The notes under the pieces: model-generated
Told to the model about the DNA's origin: nothing
Seen by the model: the letters and a program-made list of their open reading frames with translations, nothing else
The model's database searches: none
Translations under genes and position numbers: made by a program
Assembly: GCA_002483345.1 (NCBI GenBank)
Contig: DLHS01000018.1
Coordinates: forward strand, 186,001 to 250,000
Source of the DNA: Bacteroidetes bacterium UBA7662
GTDB taxonomy: Bacteria; Bacteroidota; Bacteroidia; UBA7662
Direction of reading: 5' to 3'
Length of the DNA stretch: 64,000 nt
Shown here: piece by piece, positions 51,845 through 61,495 of the stretch
Layout of the letters: every line of letters begins with the position of its first letter
How positions within the stretch are numbered: the first letter of the stretch is position 1

Positions 51845-51847
51845 TAT

Positions 51848-52465
51848 CTATAACCTGTCAGGGGTAAACTGATACCGCAATCCTAAAGTCAGCAGGTTAT
51901 TGTATGTCCCCCGCTGAATAGCGAAAAAAGGCAGAAATCCGGCCTGAGGATCGATGGAGAACATGGAATAATTGGCACGGGCAAAGACACTCAGCTTTTC
52001 CCGAAGTTCATAGCGAGCGCCGAAAATCATGGCAGTCTCAAACCGGGTGAAATTGGTATTAAGCACATTATTGCGCAGGTCATTGTATTTCCAACCCAGT
52101 AGGAGGTTGCCGCTTACCCCTCCTTCCAGACTGAACCGGTCATCGTATTTCCAGTTTACAAGTAAAGGCACATCGATGTAATGCATCTGCAGGCGAATCC
52201 AGGGGCCTGCATCCAGGGTTTCGGGTTTAACAACCCTGCGGCTCCCCTTCTGACTATACGCCAGCTCAAATTGCCACGACCAGTCGGTATTGATAGCCCT
52301 GCTAACAAAAAGACTGGTATAGAGTCCTAATTTATGATACCCTCCCAGTCCGTCGCCATCTACCTGAGTGCCGCTGAGTCCTGCGTGGAAGCCTGCATCA
52401 AAGTTCTGAGCACGTAAGCCGGTGGCCAGAAACAAAAACGGGATGATCCAATACCATTGTTTCAT
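51848..52465 (-). CDS. PorT-like outer-membrane beta-barrel protein
   Basis: 205-aa protein beginning MKQWYWIIPFLFLATGLRA (signal peptide) from the ATG at 52465; a GTG six codons upstream lacks the signal peptide start. The mature part has FDAGFHAGLSGTQVDGDG and repeated amphipathic strands (LYTSLFVSRAI, WSWQFELAYSQKGS) that end in an aromatic residue region. That pattern fits the small outer-membrane barrel (OMP_b-brl_2/PorT) group. PorT itself is a T9SS component; this relation is by fold only. Confidence 0.75.
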   Translation of the reverse strand: MKQWYWIIPFLFLATGLRAQNFDAGFHAGLSGTQVDGDGLGGYHKLGLYTSLFVSRAINTDWSWQFELAYSQKGSRRVVKPETLDAGPWIRLQMHYIDVPLLVNWKYDDRFSLEGGVSGNLLLGWKYNDLRNNVLNTNFTRFETAMIFGARYELREKLSVFARANYSMFSIDPQAGFLPFFAIQRGTYNNLLTLGLRYQFTPDRL

Positions 52466-52490
52466 CCCGTAATATACAAACACAAATTTT

Positions 52491-52865
52491 TCAGAGCGCC
52501 ATCAGCCGGTCGAATACCCGGCGTAAATGTCCGCTGTCGATCATGGCCGCCAGATGGCCGTCGTGGAGGGCTTCGTTGCGACTGTGGGCCGTCATAAGCC
52601 GCTGAAGCGTGCCCAGGTCGGCCTTATCAACCAGCTTAGCATCTTCCGCCAGTTTATCCGCTTCTTTGCCCCAGGCCATCCAGTCGAAATCATAGATAAA
52701 ATCGCGGGAACGCATTTCATCCAGCAGGCTGTACAAGGCATCGGCGTAACGGATTAATTCGATTTCCTCGTATTGTTCCCTGCCGTACCAATTGGAAAGC
52801 GCCAAAACCCGGGCTACATATTGTTTCAACTCCGGTAAAGTGGCGGCATCAAATTCGCTCAACAT
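52491..52865 (-). CDS. DUF6508-like protein, unknown function
   Basis: 124-aa soluble protein. It contains YDFDWMAWGKEADKL and, near the end, LGTLQRLMTAHSRNEALHDGHLAAMIDSGHLRRVFDRL. These resemble the DUF6508 pattern of Leu-rich helix, T, R/H, GHLA. The family role is unknown. It is read through from the DUF3467 gene: stop and start overlap in TGATG. The family call is from memory of the pattern, so moderate. Confidence 0.65.
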   Translation of the reverse strand: MLSEFDAATLPELKQYVARVLALSNWYGREQYEEIELIRYADALYSLLDEMRSRDFIYDFDWMAWGKEADKLAEDAKLVDKADLGTLQRLMTAHSRNEALHDGHLAAMIDSGHLRRVFDRLMAL

Positions 52866-53185
52866 CAGGCCTGCGCGGTTGGTCCTCCGAAAGTCATGGG
52901 TACACCACCCTGACCGTGGTCGTTCATATCGATTTCGCCGTAAACCTGCTCAAACTTGTCGAGATTATCAGCCAGGGCGTGCAGCAGGCGTTTGGCATGA
53001 TGCGGGGTGAGGATGATGCGTGATTTGACCTTTGCCTTGGGAACACCCGGCATCAGGCGTACAAAATCCACTACAAACTCGGCATTGCTGTGGGTAATGA
53101 TGGCGAGGTTTGAATAGGTACCGTCGGCCATCTCTTCGCTCAGTTCAATATTGATCTGATTCGGGTTTTGAATATCGTCTTGCAT
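52865..53185 (-). CDS. DUF3467 domain protein downstream of rpoC
   Basis: 106-aa protein. It contains INIELSEEMADGTYSNLAIITHSNAEFVVDFVRLMPGVPKAKVKSRIILTPHHAKRLLHAL, split here into its known blocks: a SEEMADGTYSNL start, an EFVVDF strand and an RIILTPHHAKRL helix. DUF3467 is almost always found directly behind rpoC in Bacteroidota. The role is unknown; coexpression with RNA polymerase suggests a housekeeping use. It is 68 nt after rpoC. Confidence 0.9.
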   Translation of the reverse strand: MQDDIQNPNQINIELSEEMADGTYSNLAIITHSNAEFVVDFVRLMPGVPKAKVKSRIILTPHHAKRLLHALADNLDKFEQVYGEIDMNDHGQGGVPMTFGGPTAQA

Positions 53186-53206
53186 GATAAATTTAGCTTT
53201 AAATGG

Positions 53207-53233
53207 AAAGGGAGCCGGTTATCGGCTCCCTTT
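53207..53233 (-). other. Hairpin between rpoC and the DUF3467 gene
   Basis: AAAGGGAGCCG and CGGCTCCCTTT form an 11-bp stem with a GTTAT loop. The T-run after it on the minus strand is short and interrupted, so partial termination or processing is more likely than a full stop. Confidence 0.65.
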
Positions 53234-53253
53234 TGAATTGAATACTATTCCGA

Positions 53254-56200
53254 TCAGTTGACGGTCATCTCTTCGGCGTGTTTCGAAGCCATGAGCTTCT
53301 CATACTCCTCCATAGAACCTACCACCACCTTCTCGTAAGAGCGCCAGCCGGTACCTGCAGGGATGAGGTGACCAACCAATACGTTCTCTTTCAGACCCAC
53401 CAGTTCGTCGACTTTGCCTGCGATAGCAGCCTCGTTCAACACCTTGGTGGTTTCCTGGAAGGATGCCGCGCTCAGGAAGCTGCGGGTACCCAAAGATGCT
53501 CTGGTAATACCCTGCAACATCGATTGTGAGGTAGCCGGAATGGCCTCGCGGTATTGTACCGGCTTGAGGTCTTTCCGCTTCAGCATCGAGTTCTCATCGC
53601 GCACCTTGCGGAGATTGATGACCTGGCCAACTTTCAGATTCGACGAATCGGCAGCATCGGTGATGATAACCTTGTCGTAAATCCAGTTGTTCATTTCTGT
53701 GAACTCAATCTTATCGGCTACTTCCTGCTCGAGGAAGCTGGTATCGCCCGGATCAATGATCAATACCTTCTGCATCATCTGGCGGACAATCACTTCGAAG
53801 TGTTTGTCGTTGATTTTCACACCCTGCAGGCGATAAACCTCCTGGATGTTATTCACCAGATACTCCTGAACGGCACCCGGTCCTTTGATTGACAGGATAG
53901 CGGCAGGCGTGATAGCACCATCTGACAACGGATCACCGGCTTTTACAAAGTCGTTGTCCTGCACCAGAATGTGCTTGCTCAGAGGCACCAGGTATTTTTT
54001 CACCTGACCATCGCGTGATTCAATGATGATTTCGCGGTTACCACGTTTTACACCACCAAACGATGCCACACCGTCGATTTCGGTCACAATGGCCGGGTTC
54101 GATGGGTTACGGGCCTCGAAGAGCTCGGTTACGCGTGGCAGACCTCCCGTGATATCGCGGGTTTTCGAAGTCGACCGTGGAATTTTAGCGAGAATCAGAC
54201 CAGGGATGATTTTCTCACCGTGCTCTACCGAAATGTGGGCGCCTACCGGCAGGTTGTAGCCGCGAAGAAGCTCTCCACCTTTGGCATTCATCACACGGAT
54301 CGACGGGTTACGGGTCTTATCCTTGGTTTCGATGATTACTTTCTCTTTGTGACCGGTTTGTTCGTCCGACTCTTCGCGGAAGGTCATACCTTCTACAATG
54401 TGTTCGAAGTCGGCCTTACCTTCGAACTCGGAGATAATCACCGCGTTGTAAGGATCCCAGGCACAAATCTTATCTCCTTTTTTCACCATATCACCCGGCT
54501 TCACATTCAGCAACGAACCGTAAGGCAGGTTGTTGGTCATGAGCGGCTGTTTGGTATCAGGATGTACAATTTTCACCTCACCAGAACGCGATACTACCAC
54601 TTCCTGCGGAGCGTCGCCGCCCTTGTAGATAACAGTCCGTACTTCGTCAAACTCAACGAGACCGTCGAATTTGGAGATGAGTTGAGATTCTGTAGCGACG
54701 TTACCGGCCACACCACCCACGTGGAAGGTACGGAGGGTCAGCTGCGTACCAGGCTCACCGATCGACTGCGCGGCGATTACACCCACAGACTCACCGATTT
54801 GCACCATGCGGTTGGTAGCCAGGTTACGGCCGTAGCATTTTACGCATACACCTACCTTGGATTCGCAGGTCAGCACCGAACGGATTTCCACGCTGTCAAG
54901 CGGAGAGTTATCGATCCGGATGGCAATGTCTTCGGTGATTTCTTCACCGCCGGCCACCAGCATTTCCTTGGTCAGCGGATCAATCACATCGTTCACCGTT
55001 ACACGGCCTACGATACGTTCAATCAGCGATTCCACGATGTCTTCGTTGTCCTTCAACGCAGCAGTCTCAATACCACGGAGGGTACCACAGTCTTCTTCGC
55101 TGATGACAACGTCCTGAGCCACGTCGTGCAAACGACGGGTCAGGTAACCGGCATCCGCCGTCTTCAGGGCGGTATCAGCCAGACCCTTACGGGCACCGTG
55201 GGTGGAGATAAAGTACTCCAATACTGACAAACCTTCTTTGAAGTTCGAAAGAATCGGGTTCTCAATGATTTCCCCTGCTCCACCGGACTTCTGCGGCTTG
55301 GCCATCAGACCACGCATACCACCGAGCTGACGAATCTGCTCTTTGGAACCACGCGCTCCGGAGTCGAGCATCATGTAAACCGAGTTAAAGCCCTGGTTAT
55401 CGGTCGATATCTCACGCATCAGCGTATCAGTGATACGCGAGTTGATACGGGTCCAGATATCAATAACCTGATTGTAACGCTCGTTGTTGGTGATGAAACC
55501 CATTTCGTAGTTCTGGGTAACCTCGTTTACCTCTTTCTGCGCTTCGTTCAACAAAGTGATTTTGTTGTCAGGGATCTTCACATCGTTCAGGTTGAACGAA
55601 AGACCACCCTGGAAAGCCATACGGAAGCCCAACGACTTGATATCGTCGAGGAAATTAGCGGTAGTAGGCAGGTCGGTAAAACGAACGATGGTACCGATGA
55701 GATCGCGGAGCGATTTCTTGGTCAGCAATTCATTGATATAACCCACACGCTCCGGCATCACCTGGTTGAAAAGGATACGACCCATGGTAGTGTCGATCAA
55801 CTTCATTTCCAGTTCGCCGGTATCTTTGTTACGCACGTTGTTTCTTACTTTCACCCAGGCATGCAGGGCTACACGGCCTTCGTTGTAAGCGATAATCGCT
55901 TCTTCAGGCGAGTAGAACTTGAGGCCTTCACCGATTACTTTTTCTTTCTCGGTGCTCTTGCGTCCTTTGGTGATGTAGTACAGACCCAATACCATGTCCT
56001 GCGAAGGAACGGTAATAGGCGAGCCATTGGCCGGGTTCAGGATGTTGTGTGATGCAAGCATCAGCAACTGCGCTTCCAGAATGGCTGCATGACCGAGCGG
56101 TACGTGTACCGCCATCTGGTCACCGTCAAAGTCGGCGTTGAAGGCCGTACATACCAACGGGTGCAGCTGAATCGCTTTTCCTTCAATCAGCTTAGGCTGG

Positions 56201-57552
56201 AACGCCTGAATACCCAAACGGTGGAGTGTAGGGGCACGGTTGAGGAGAACCGGGTGTCCTTTGAGGACGTTCTCCAGAATGTCCCAAACCACGGGATCCT
56301 TGCGGTCAACGATCTTTTTGGCTGATTTAACGGTCTTTACAATACCGCGCTCAATCATCTTGCGGATAACGAACGGCTTGTAGAGTTCCGCGGCCATGTC
56401 CTTAGGCAACCCACATTCGTGGAGTTTCATTTCAGGCCCTACCACGATAACCGAACGACCGGAATAGTCGACACGTTTACCCAGCAGGTTCTGACGGAAA
56501 CGACCCTGTTTACCTTTAAGCATATCGCTCAACGATTTGAGGGCACGGTTACCTTCGGCTTTAACGGCGTTGATTTTACGGCTGTTGTCGAAAAGCGAAT
56601 CAACCGCTTCCTGCAACATACGCTTCTCATTCCGGAGAATCACATCCGGTGCTTTGATTTCCATCAGGCGCTTCAAACGGTTGTTCCGGATGATTACACG
56701 GCGATAGAGATCGTTCAGGTCGGAAGTCGCAAAACGACCACCTTCCAAAGGCACCAGCGGACGGAGTTCAGGCGGAATAACGGGAACCATCTTCACGATC
56801 ATCCACTCCGGACGGTTTACACCGCTTTCGTTGGCGCCACGGAAGGCTTCCACAATTTTCAAACGTTTGAGGGCCTCGGTTTTGCGCTGCTGCGAAGTCT
56901 CGGTCGCTGCCTGGTGACGCAAAGCATAGCTCAGGTCATCGAGGTTGATGCGGGCCAACAAATCGTGCAAGGCATCCGCACCCATCTTGGCGATGAATTT
57001 ATTCGGATCCTGATCGTCCAGCATGTGATTTTCACGCGGTAAAGAGTCTACGATATCGAGATACTCTTCCTCTGTGAGGAAGTCCATCCGTTTGATACCG
57101 TCGGCTTCTTTGATACCGGCCTGAATCACCACATAACGCTCGTAATAAATGATGGCGTCAAGCTTTTTGCTTGGCAGACCCAGCAGGTATCCGATTTTGT
57201 TCGGAAGTGAACGGAAATACCAGATGTGGGCAACGGGCACCACCAGCTTGATGTGACCCATGCGCTCACGACGCACTTTCTTTTCGGTAACTTCTACACC
57301 ACAACGGTCACAAACGATACCCTTGTAACGGATACGCTTGTATTTACCGCAATGACATTCGTAGTCTTTTACCGGACCAAAAATGCGTTCGCAGAACAAT
57401 CCACCCATCTCCGGCTTATACGTCCGGTAGTTGATGGTTTCCGGCTTCACAACTTCACCGAAAGAACGATCCAGTATCGACTCCGGCGAAGCGAGGCCGA
57501 TACGGATTTTGGTGAAGTTACTTTTGAGTTTAAACTCTTTTTTATACGACAT
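53254..57552 (-). CDS. rpoC: DNA-directed RNA polymerase subunit beta'
   Basis: 1,432-aa catalytic subunit. The N-terminal zinc site is CHCGKYKRIRYKGIVCDRCG. The active-site Mg motif NADFDGDQMAVHVP is complete, and the trigger-loop region (SIGEPGTQLTLRTFHVGG) is present. Length is the usual Bacteroidota size. It is 17 nt after rpoB and starts at ATG 57552. It is the last large gene of the rplK-rpoC cluster. The sequence is as conserved as expected and shows no insertions. Confidence 0.99.
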   Translation of the reverse strand: MSYKKEFKLKSNFTKIRIGLASPESILDRSFGEVVKPETINYRTYKPEMGGLFCERIFGPVKDYECHCGKYKRIRYKGIVCDRCGVEVTEKKVRRERMGHIKLVVPVAHIWYFRSLPNKIGYLLGLPSKKLDAIIYYERYVVIQAGIKEADGIKRMDFLTEEEYLDIVDSLPRENHMLDDQDPNKFIAKMGADALHDLLARINLDDLSYALRHQAATETSQQRKTEALKRLKIVEAFRGANESGVNRPEWMIVKMVPVIPPELRPLVPLEGGRFATSDLNDLYRRVIIRNNRLKRLMEIKAPDVILRNEKRMLQEAVDSLFDNSRKINAVKAEGNRALKSLSDMLKGKQGRFRQNLLGKRVDYSGRSVIVVGPEMKLHECGLPKDMAAELYKPFVIRKMIERGIVKTVKSAKKIVDRKDPVVWDILENVLKGHPVLLNRAPTLHRLGIQAFQPKLIEGKAIQLHPLVCTAFNADFDGDQMAVHVPLGHAAILEAQLLMLASHNILNPANGSPITVPSQDMVLGLYYITKGRKSTEKEKVIGEGLKFYSPEEAIIAYNEGRVALHAWVKVRNNVRNKDTGELEMKLIDTTMGRILFNQVMPERVGYINELLTKKSLRDLIGTIVRFTDLPTTANFLDDIKSLGFRMAFQGGLSFNLNDVKIPDNKITLLNEAQKEVNEVTQNYEMGFITNNERYNQVIDIWTRINSRITDTLMREISTDNQGFNSVYMMLDSGARGSKEQIRQLGGMRGLMAKPQKSGGAGEIIENPILSNFKEGLSVLEYFISTHGARKGLADTALKTADAGYLTRRLHDVAQDVVISEEDCGTLRGIETAALKDNEDIVESLIERIVGRVTVNDVIDPLTKEMLVAGGEEITEDIAIRIDNSPLDSVEIRSVLTCESKVGVCVKCYGRNLATNRMVQIGESVGVIAAQSIGEPGTQLTLRTFHVGGVAGNVATESQLISKFDGLVEFDEVRTVIYKGGDAPQEVVVSRSGEVKIVHPDTKQPLMTNNLPYGSLLNVKPGDMVKKGDKICAWDPYNAVIISEFEGKADFEHIVEGMTFREESDEQTGHKEKVIIETKDKTRNPSIRVMNAKGGELLRGYNLPVGAHISVEHGEKIIPGLILAKIPRSTSKTRDITGGLPRVTELFEARNPSNPAIVTEIDGVASFGGVKRGNREIIIESRDGQVKKYLVPLSKHILVQDNDFVKAGDPLSDGAITPAAILSIKGPGAVQEYLVNNIQEVYRLQGVKINDKHFEVIVRQMMQKVLIIDPGDTSFLEQEVADKIEFTEMNNWIYDKVIITDAADSSNLKVGQVINLRKVRDENSMLKRKDLKPVQYREAIPATSQSMLQGITRASLGTRSFLSAASFQETTKVLNEAAIAGKVDELVGLKENVLVGHLIPAGTGWRSYEKVVVGSMEEYEKLMASKHAEEMTVN

Positions 57553-57569
57553 ATGGGGATGCCTCCTGA

Positions 57570-60500
57570 TTAATCAAGTGATACATCTAAGCACAAACCA
57601 CGGAGTTCGTGCAGCAATACATTGAACGATTCGGGTACGCTCGGAACCGGCAGGTTGTCGCCTTTGACGATGGCCTCGTAGGTTTTCGCACGACCGATAA
57701 TGTCATCCGATTTAACCGTGAGTACCTCCTGGAGGATGTTGGCAGCACCGAATGCTTCGAGTGCCCACACTTCCATCTCACCAAAACGCTGACCACCGAA
57801 CTGCGCCTTACCACCCAGCGGCTGCTGGGTAATGAGCGAGTATGGTCCGATTGAACGGGCGTGCATCTTGTCATCAACCATGTGACCCAGTTTGAGCATA
57901 TAAATTACGCCCACCGTGGTTTTCTGGTCAAAACGACGACCGGTCTGGCCATCGTGCAGATACGTCGCGCCCAAATCAGGCACACCTGCTTTTTCGGTAT
58001 AAGAAAGCACCTCTTCGAGGCTCGCGCCATCGAAAATCGGGGTGGCAAACTTAACGCCGAGCTCCATACCGGCCCATCCGAGTACCGACTCGTAAATCTG
58101 ACCCAGGTTCATACGCGATGGTACGCCGAGGGGGTTCAATACGATGTCGACCGGGGTGCCATTGTGGAGGAAAGGCATGTCCTCGTCGCGAACGATACGG
58201 GCTACAATACCCTTGTTACCGTGGCGACCGGCCATTTTATCACCCACCCGGAGCTTACGTTTCTGAGCCACGTAAACCTTGGCGAGCTGGAGGATGCCCG
58301 AAGGCAGCTCATCACCCACCTGGATGGCGAATTTTTTGCGTTTTACCTCACCCAAAATCTCTGATACACGTACCAGGTAGTTTTTGAGCAACTCTTTCAC
58401 CTGTTCGTTTTTGTCTTTGTCGGTCAACCAGCCATCGGGATTAACGATGCTGTAATCGAGCTCAGACAATACTTTTTTGGTGAATTTGGTACCCTTAGGC
58501 ACCACCTCATCGCGGTAAGTATTGGTAACGCCCTGCGATACTTTGCCTTCCACAAGGACGAGCAATTTATCGATCAGGATGTTGCGGACAACATCTACCT
58601 CGCGGTTGTACTCGGCATCCAGTTTTTCAACGATTACCTTTTCTTCCTGTTTGGCAAGTTTATCCTTCTTCACACGGGAGAAGAGCTTTTTGTCGATAAC
58701 CACACCCGTCATGGATGGTGGTACACGCAACGAAGCATCTTTTACGTCACCGGCTTTGTCACCGAAGATGGCGCGGAGGAGTTTTTCTTCCGGAGAAGGA
58801 TCGCTCTCGCCTTTCGGGGTGATTTTACCAATGAGGATATCGCCTTCTTTTACATGGGCACCCACGCGGATTACACCATGCTCGTCGAGATCCTTGGTCG
58901 CTTCTTCGCTGACGTTCGGGATGTCGGCGGTTAATTCCTCTTCACCTCTTTTGGTATCACGCACCTGGAGTTCGAACTCTTCGATGTGGATAGAAGTATA
59001 AAGGTCTTCCCGTACCACACGCTCCGAAATCACGATGGCATCCTCGAAGTTGTAACCCTGCCATGGCATGAAGGCCACTTTCAGGTTGCGTCCGAGGGCC
59101 AGTTCGCCTTTCTGTGTACCGTAACCTTCTACCAGTACCTGCTCCTTCTCAACACGCTGGCCTTTCTTAACGATTGGCTTGTGGTTGATAGAAGTATATT
59201 GGTTGGTTTTGCGGAATTTGGTCAGATAATACGTTTTAGCATCTCCGTTGAAGCTCACCAACCGATCATCCTCATTACGGTCGTAACGGATGGTGATCAT
59301 TTTGGCATCCACGTACTCTACCACACCTGAACCCTCTGCTGTCAGCAAAGCGCGCGAATCGCGGGCTACACGGCCTTCGAGACCAGTACCTACAATCGGC
59401 GACTCCGGACGGAGCAGTGGCACAGCCTGACGTTGCATGTTCGAACCCATGAGGGCCCGGTTGGCATCGTCATGCTCGAGGAATGGAATGAGGGAAGCGG
59501 CTATACCCACAATCTGGTTGGGGGCCACGTCCATGAATTGTACTTCACCTGGAACTACTATCGGGAAGTCGCCCATGAGGCGGCATTTCACCAGATCGCG
59601 TTCGAAATTGCCTTTGGCATCCAATGGCGCATTCGCCTGGGCGATGGTGCGCTCGTCTTCATCTTCAGCGCTGAGGAAGATAACCTCTTTCTCAATCTGA
59701 ACGCGACCATTCTCTACCTGACGGTAAGGAGTCTCGATGAAGCCCATGGCATTGATCTTGGCATGCACACAAAGTGACGAAATCAGACCGATGTTCGGAC
59801 CTTCCGGGGTTTCGATGGTACACAGGCGGCCATAGTGGGTGTAGTGCACGTCACGAACCTCAAAACCTGCCCGTTCACGTGAAAGACCACCTGGTCCAAG
59901 GGCTGAAAGACGACGTTTGTGCGTAATCTCTGCCAAAGGGTTGGTCTGGTCCATGAACTGGCTCAGCTGGTTGGTACCGAAGAAACTGTTGATTACCGAA
60001 CTCAGGGTACGGGCATTGATCAGATCGGCCGGCGTAAATACCTCGTTGTCGCGGATGTTCATGCGCTCGCGGATGGTACGGGCCATACGGGCCAGTCCCA
60101 CACCAAATTGCGCATACAACTGCTCTCCCACAGTGCGTACACGGCGGTTGCTCAGGTGATCGATGTCATCCACATCGGCTTTCGAGTTGGAAAGCTGAAT
60201 GAGGTATTTTACGATGGCAATGATGTCCTCACGGGTCAACACGCGCACTTCCGAAGCAGAATTGAGGCCGAGCTTCCGGTTGATCCGGTAGCGGCCTACT
60301 TCGCCAAGGTCGTAACGTTTGTCGGAGAAGAACAGCTTGTCGATGATCTGACGGGCTGAATCCTCATCTGGTGGCTCGGCATTCCGCAATTGACGGTAAA
60401 TGTGCTCGAGTGCCTCTTTTTCCGAGTTGGATGTATCTTTCTGGAGGGTATTGTAAATGATGGAATAATCACCATGGAGGTTTTCATCCTTGTGCAGGAT

Positions 60501-61382
60501 GATCGACTTCACGCCGGCGTCTACGATCATGTCGATCATATCGTCTTCGAGCATGGTATCGCGCTCCAGGATAATCTCGTTGCGATTGATGGAAACAACC
60601 TCACCGGTATCCTCATCCACAAAATCTTCAATCCAGGTCTTCAAAACCCTGGCAGCCAGACGGCGTCCCACGACTTTCTTGAGACCGGCCTTGCTTACCT
60701 TGATCTCGTCGGCAAGGTCGAAGATATTCAGAATGTCTTTGTCAGAATCGTAACCAATGGCACGCAACAGGGTTGTTACCGGAAACTTCTTCTTACGGTC
60801 GATGTAGGCATACATCACATTGTTCACGTCGGTCGCGAATTCAATCCACGAGCCCTTGAACGGAATGATACGGGCCGAATACAGCTTCGAACCGTTGGTA
60901 TGCACCGTCTGACCAAAGAAAACGCCCGGCGACCTGTGCAGCTGTGATACAATCACACGCTCTGCTCCATTGATCACAAAGGTTCCTTTCGGAGTCATGT
61001 AAGGAATGGTACCGAGGTACACATCCTGTACGATGGTTTCGAAGTCCTCATGCTCCTCGTCGTTACACGACAAGCGCAGTTTGGCCTTCAAAGGCACTGA
61101 GTAGGTCAGGCCTCTTTCAATACACTCTTCGATGGTGTATCGAGGTGGGTCCACGAAATAATCGAGGAACTCCAAAACGAAGTTGTTTCGTGCATCGGTA
61201 ATGGGGAAATTTTCCGCAAATACCTTGAACAAACCTTCGTTGCGACGATTTTCCTGCAAGGTGTCAAGCTGGAAAAAGTCTTTAAACGACTTGATCTGGA
61301 TCTCCAGGAAGTCGGGATATTCGATCGCCGACGCGATAGACGCGAAGTTGATCCTACCCTCTGGTGTGATGTTGGCAGCCAA
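57570..61382 (-). CDS. rpoB: DNA-directed RNA polymerase subunit beta
   Basis: 1,270-aa subunit. The rifampicin region has the sensitive residues: SQFMDQTNPLAEITHKRRLSALGPGGL keeps the Gln, Asp, His and Ser positions, split as SQFMDQ, THKRR and RLSALGPGG. Other motifs: GINVVVA-type binding parts and KMAGRHGNKG. The first codon is TTG (61382); an in-frame TAA lies six codons upstream with no ATG between. Alignment to other RpoB N-termini (RINFASI) supports it. It sits 113 nt after rplL. Confidence 0.97.
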   Translation of the reverse strand: MAANITPEGRINFASIASAIEYPDFLEIQIKSFKDFFQLDTLQENRRNEGLFKVFAENFPITDARNNFVLEFLDYFVDPPRYTIEECIERGLTYSVPLKAKLRLSCNDEEHEDFETIVQDVYLGTIPYMTPKGTFVINGAERVIVSQLHRSPGVFFGQTVHTNGSKLYSARIIPFKGSWIEFATDVNNVMYAYIDRKKKFPVTTLLRAIGYDSDKDILNIFDLADEIKVSKAGLKKVVGRRLAARVLKTWIEDFVDEDTGEVVSINRNEIILERDTMLEDDMIDMIVDAGVKSIILHKDENLHGDYSIIYNTLQKDTSNSEKEALEHIYRQLRNAEPPDEDSARQIIDKLFFSDKRYDLGEVGRYRINRKLGLNSASEVRVLTREDIIAIVKYLIQLSNSKADVDDIDHLSNRRVRTVGEQLYAQFGVGLARMARTIRERMNIRDNEVFTPADLINARTLSSVINSFFGTNQLSQFMDQTNPLAEITHKRRLSALGPGGLSRERAGFEVRDVHYTHYGRLCTIETPEGPNIGLISSLCVHAKINAMGFIETPYRQVENGRVQIEKEVIFLSAEDEDERTIAQANAPLDAKGNFERDLVKCRLMGDFPIVVPGEVQFMDVAPNQIVGIAASLIPFLEHDDANRALMGSNMQRQAVPLLRPESPIVGTGLEGRVARDSRALLTAEGSGVVEYVDAKMITIRYDRNEDDRLVSFNGDAKTYYLTKFRKTNQYTSINHKPIVKKGQRVEKEQVLVEGYGTQKGELALGRNLKVAFMPWQGYNFEDAIVISERVVREDLYTSIHIEEFELQVRDTKRGEEELTADIPNVSEEATKDLDEHGVIRVGAHVKEGDILIGKITPKGESDPSPEEKLLRAIFGDKAGDVKDASLRVPPSMTGVVIDKKLFSRVKKDKLAKQEEKVIVEKLDAEYNREVDVVRNILIDKLLVLVEGKVSQGVTNTYRDEVVPKGTKFTKKVLSELDYSIVNPDGWLTDKDKNEQVKELLKNYLVRVSEILGEVKRKKFAIQVGDELPSGILQLAKVYVAQKRKLRVGDKMAGRHGNKGIVARIVRDEDMPFLHNGTPVDIVLNPLGVPSRMNLGQIYESVLGWAGMELGVKFATPIFDGASLEEVLSYTEKAGVPDLGATYLHDGQTGRRFDQKTTVGVIYMLKLGHMVDDKMHARSIGPYSLITQQPLGGKAQFGGQRFGEMEVWALEAFGAANILQEVLTVKSDDIIGRAKTYEAIVKGDNLPVPSVPESFNVLLHELRGLCLDVSLD

Positions 61383-61429
61383 AGAATTGATGTTTAGTTA
61401 TACAACCGTTATCACGAACACAAATAGCC

Positions 61430-61464
61430 GTAGGCCTGGCAACCATCGTGGGTTGCAGGCCTAC
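61430..61464 (-). other. Strong hairpin in the rplL-rpoB gap
   Basis: GTAGGCCTGGCAACC (61430-61444) and GGTTGCAGGCCTAC (61451-61464) pair with a 6-nt loop and one bulged base. No T-tract follows. Its position matches the E. coli rplL-rpoB gap where attenuation and RNase III cleavage occur; a similar role here is inference. Confidence 0.7.
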
Positions 61465-61495
61465 AGCTTTAAAGGCTGAGGAGCCGTAATTCAAA

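Noticed and set aside
53254..61382. Long open frames antisense to rpoB and rpoC (for example 54220-55227 and 56419-57042)
   Set aside because: Their codon pattern mirrors the sense gene, and they lack any motif; the sense genes are certain.
61383..61495. tRNA gene in the rplL-rpoB gap because of strong pairing
   Set aside because: Only one hairpin is found, with no cloverleaf and no T-loop consensus. I found no tRNA or rRNA in the window.
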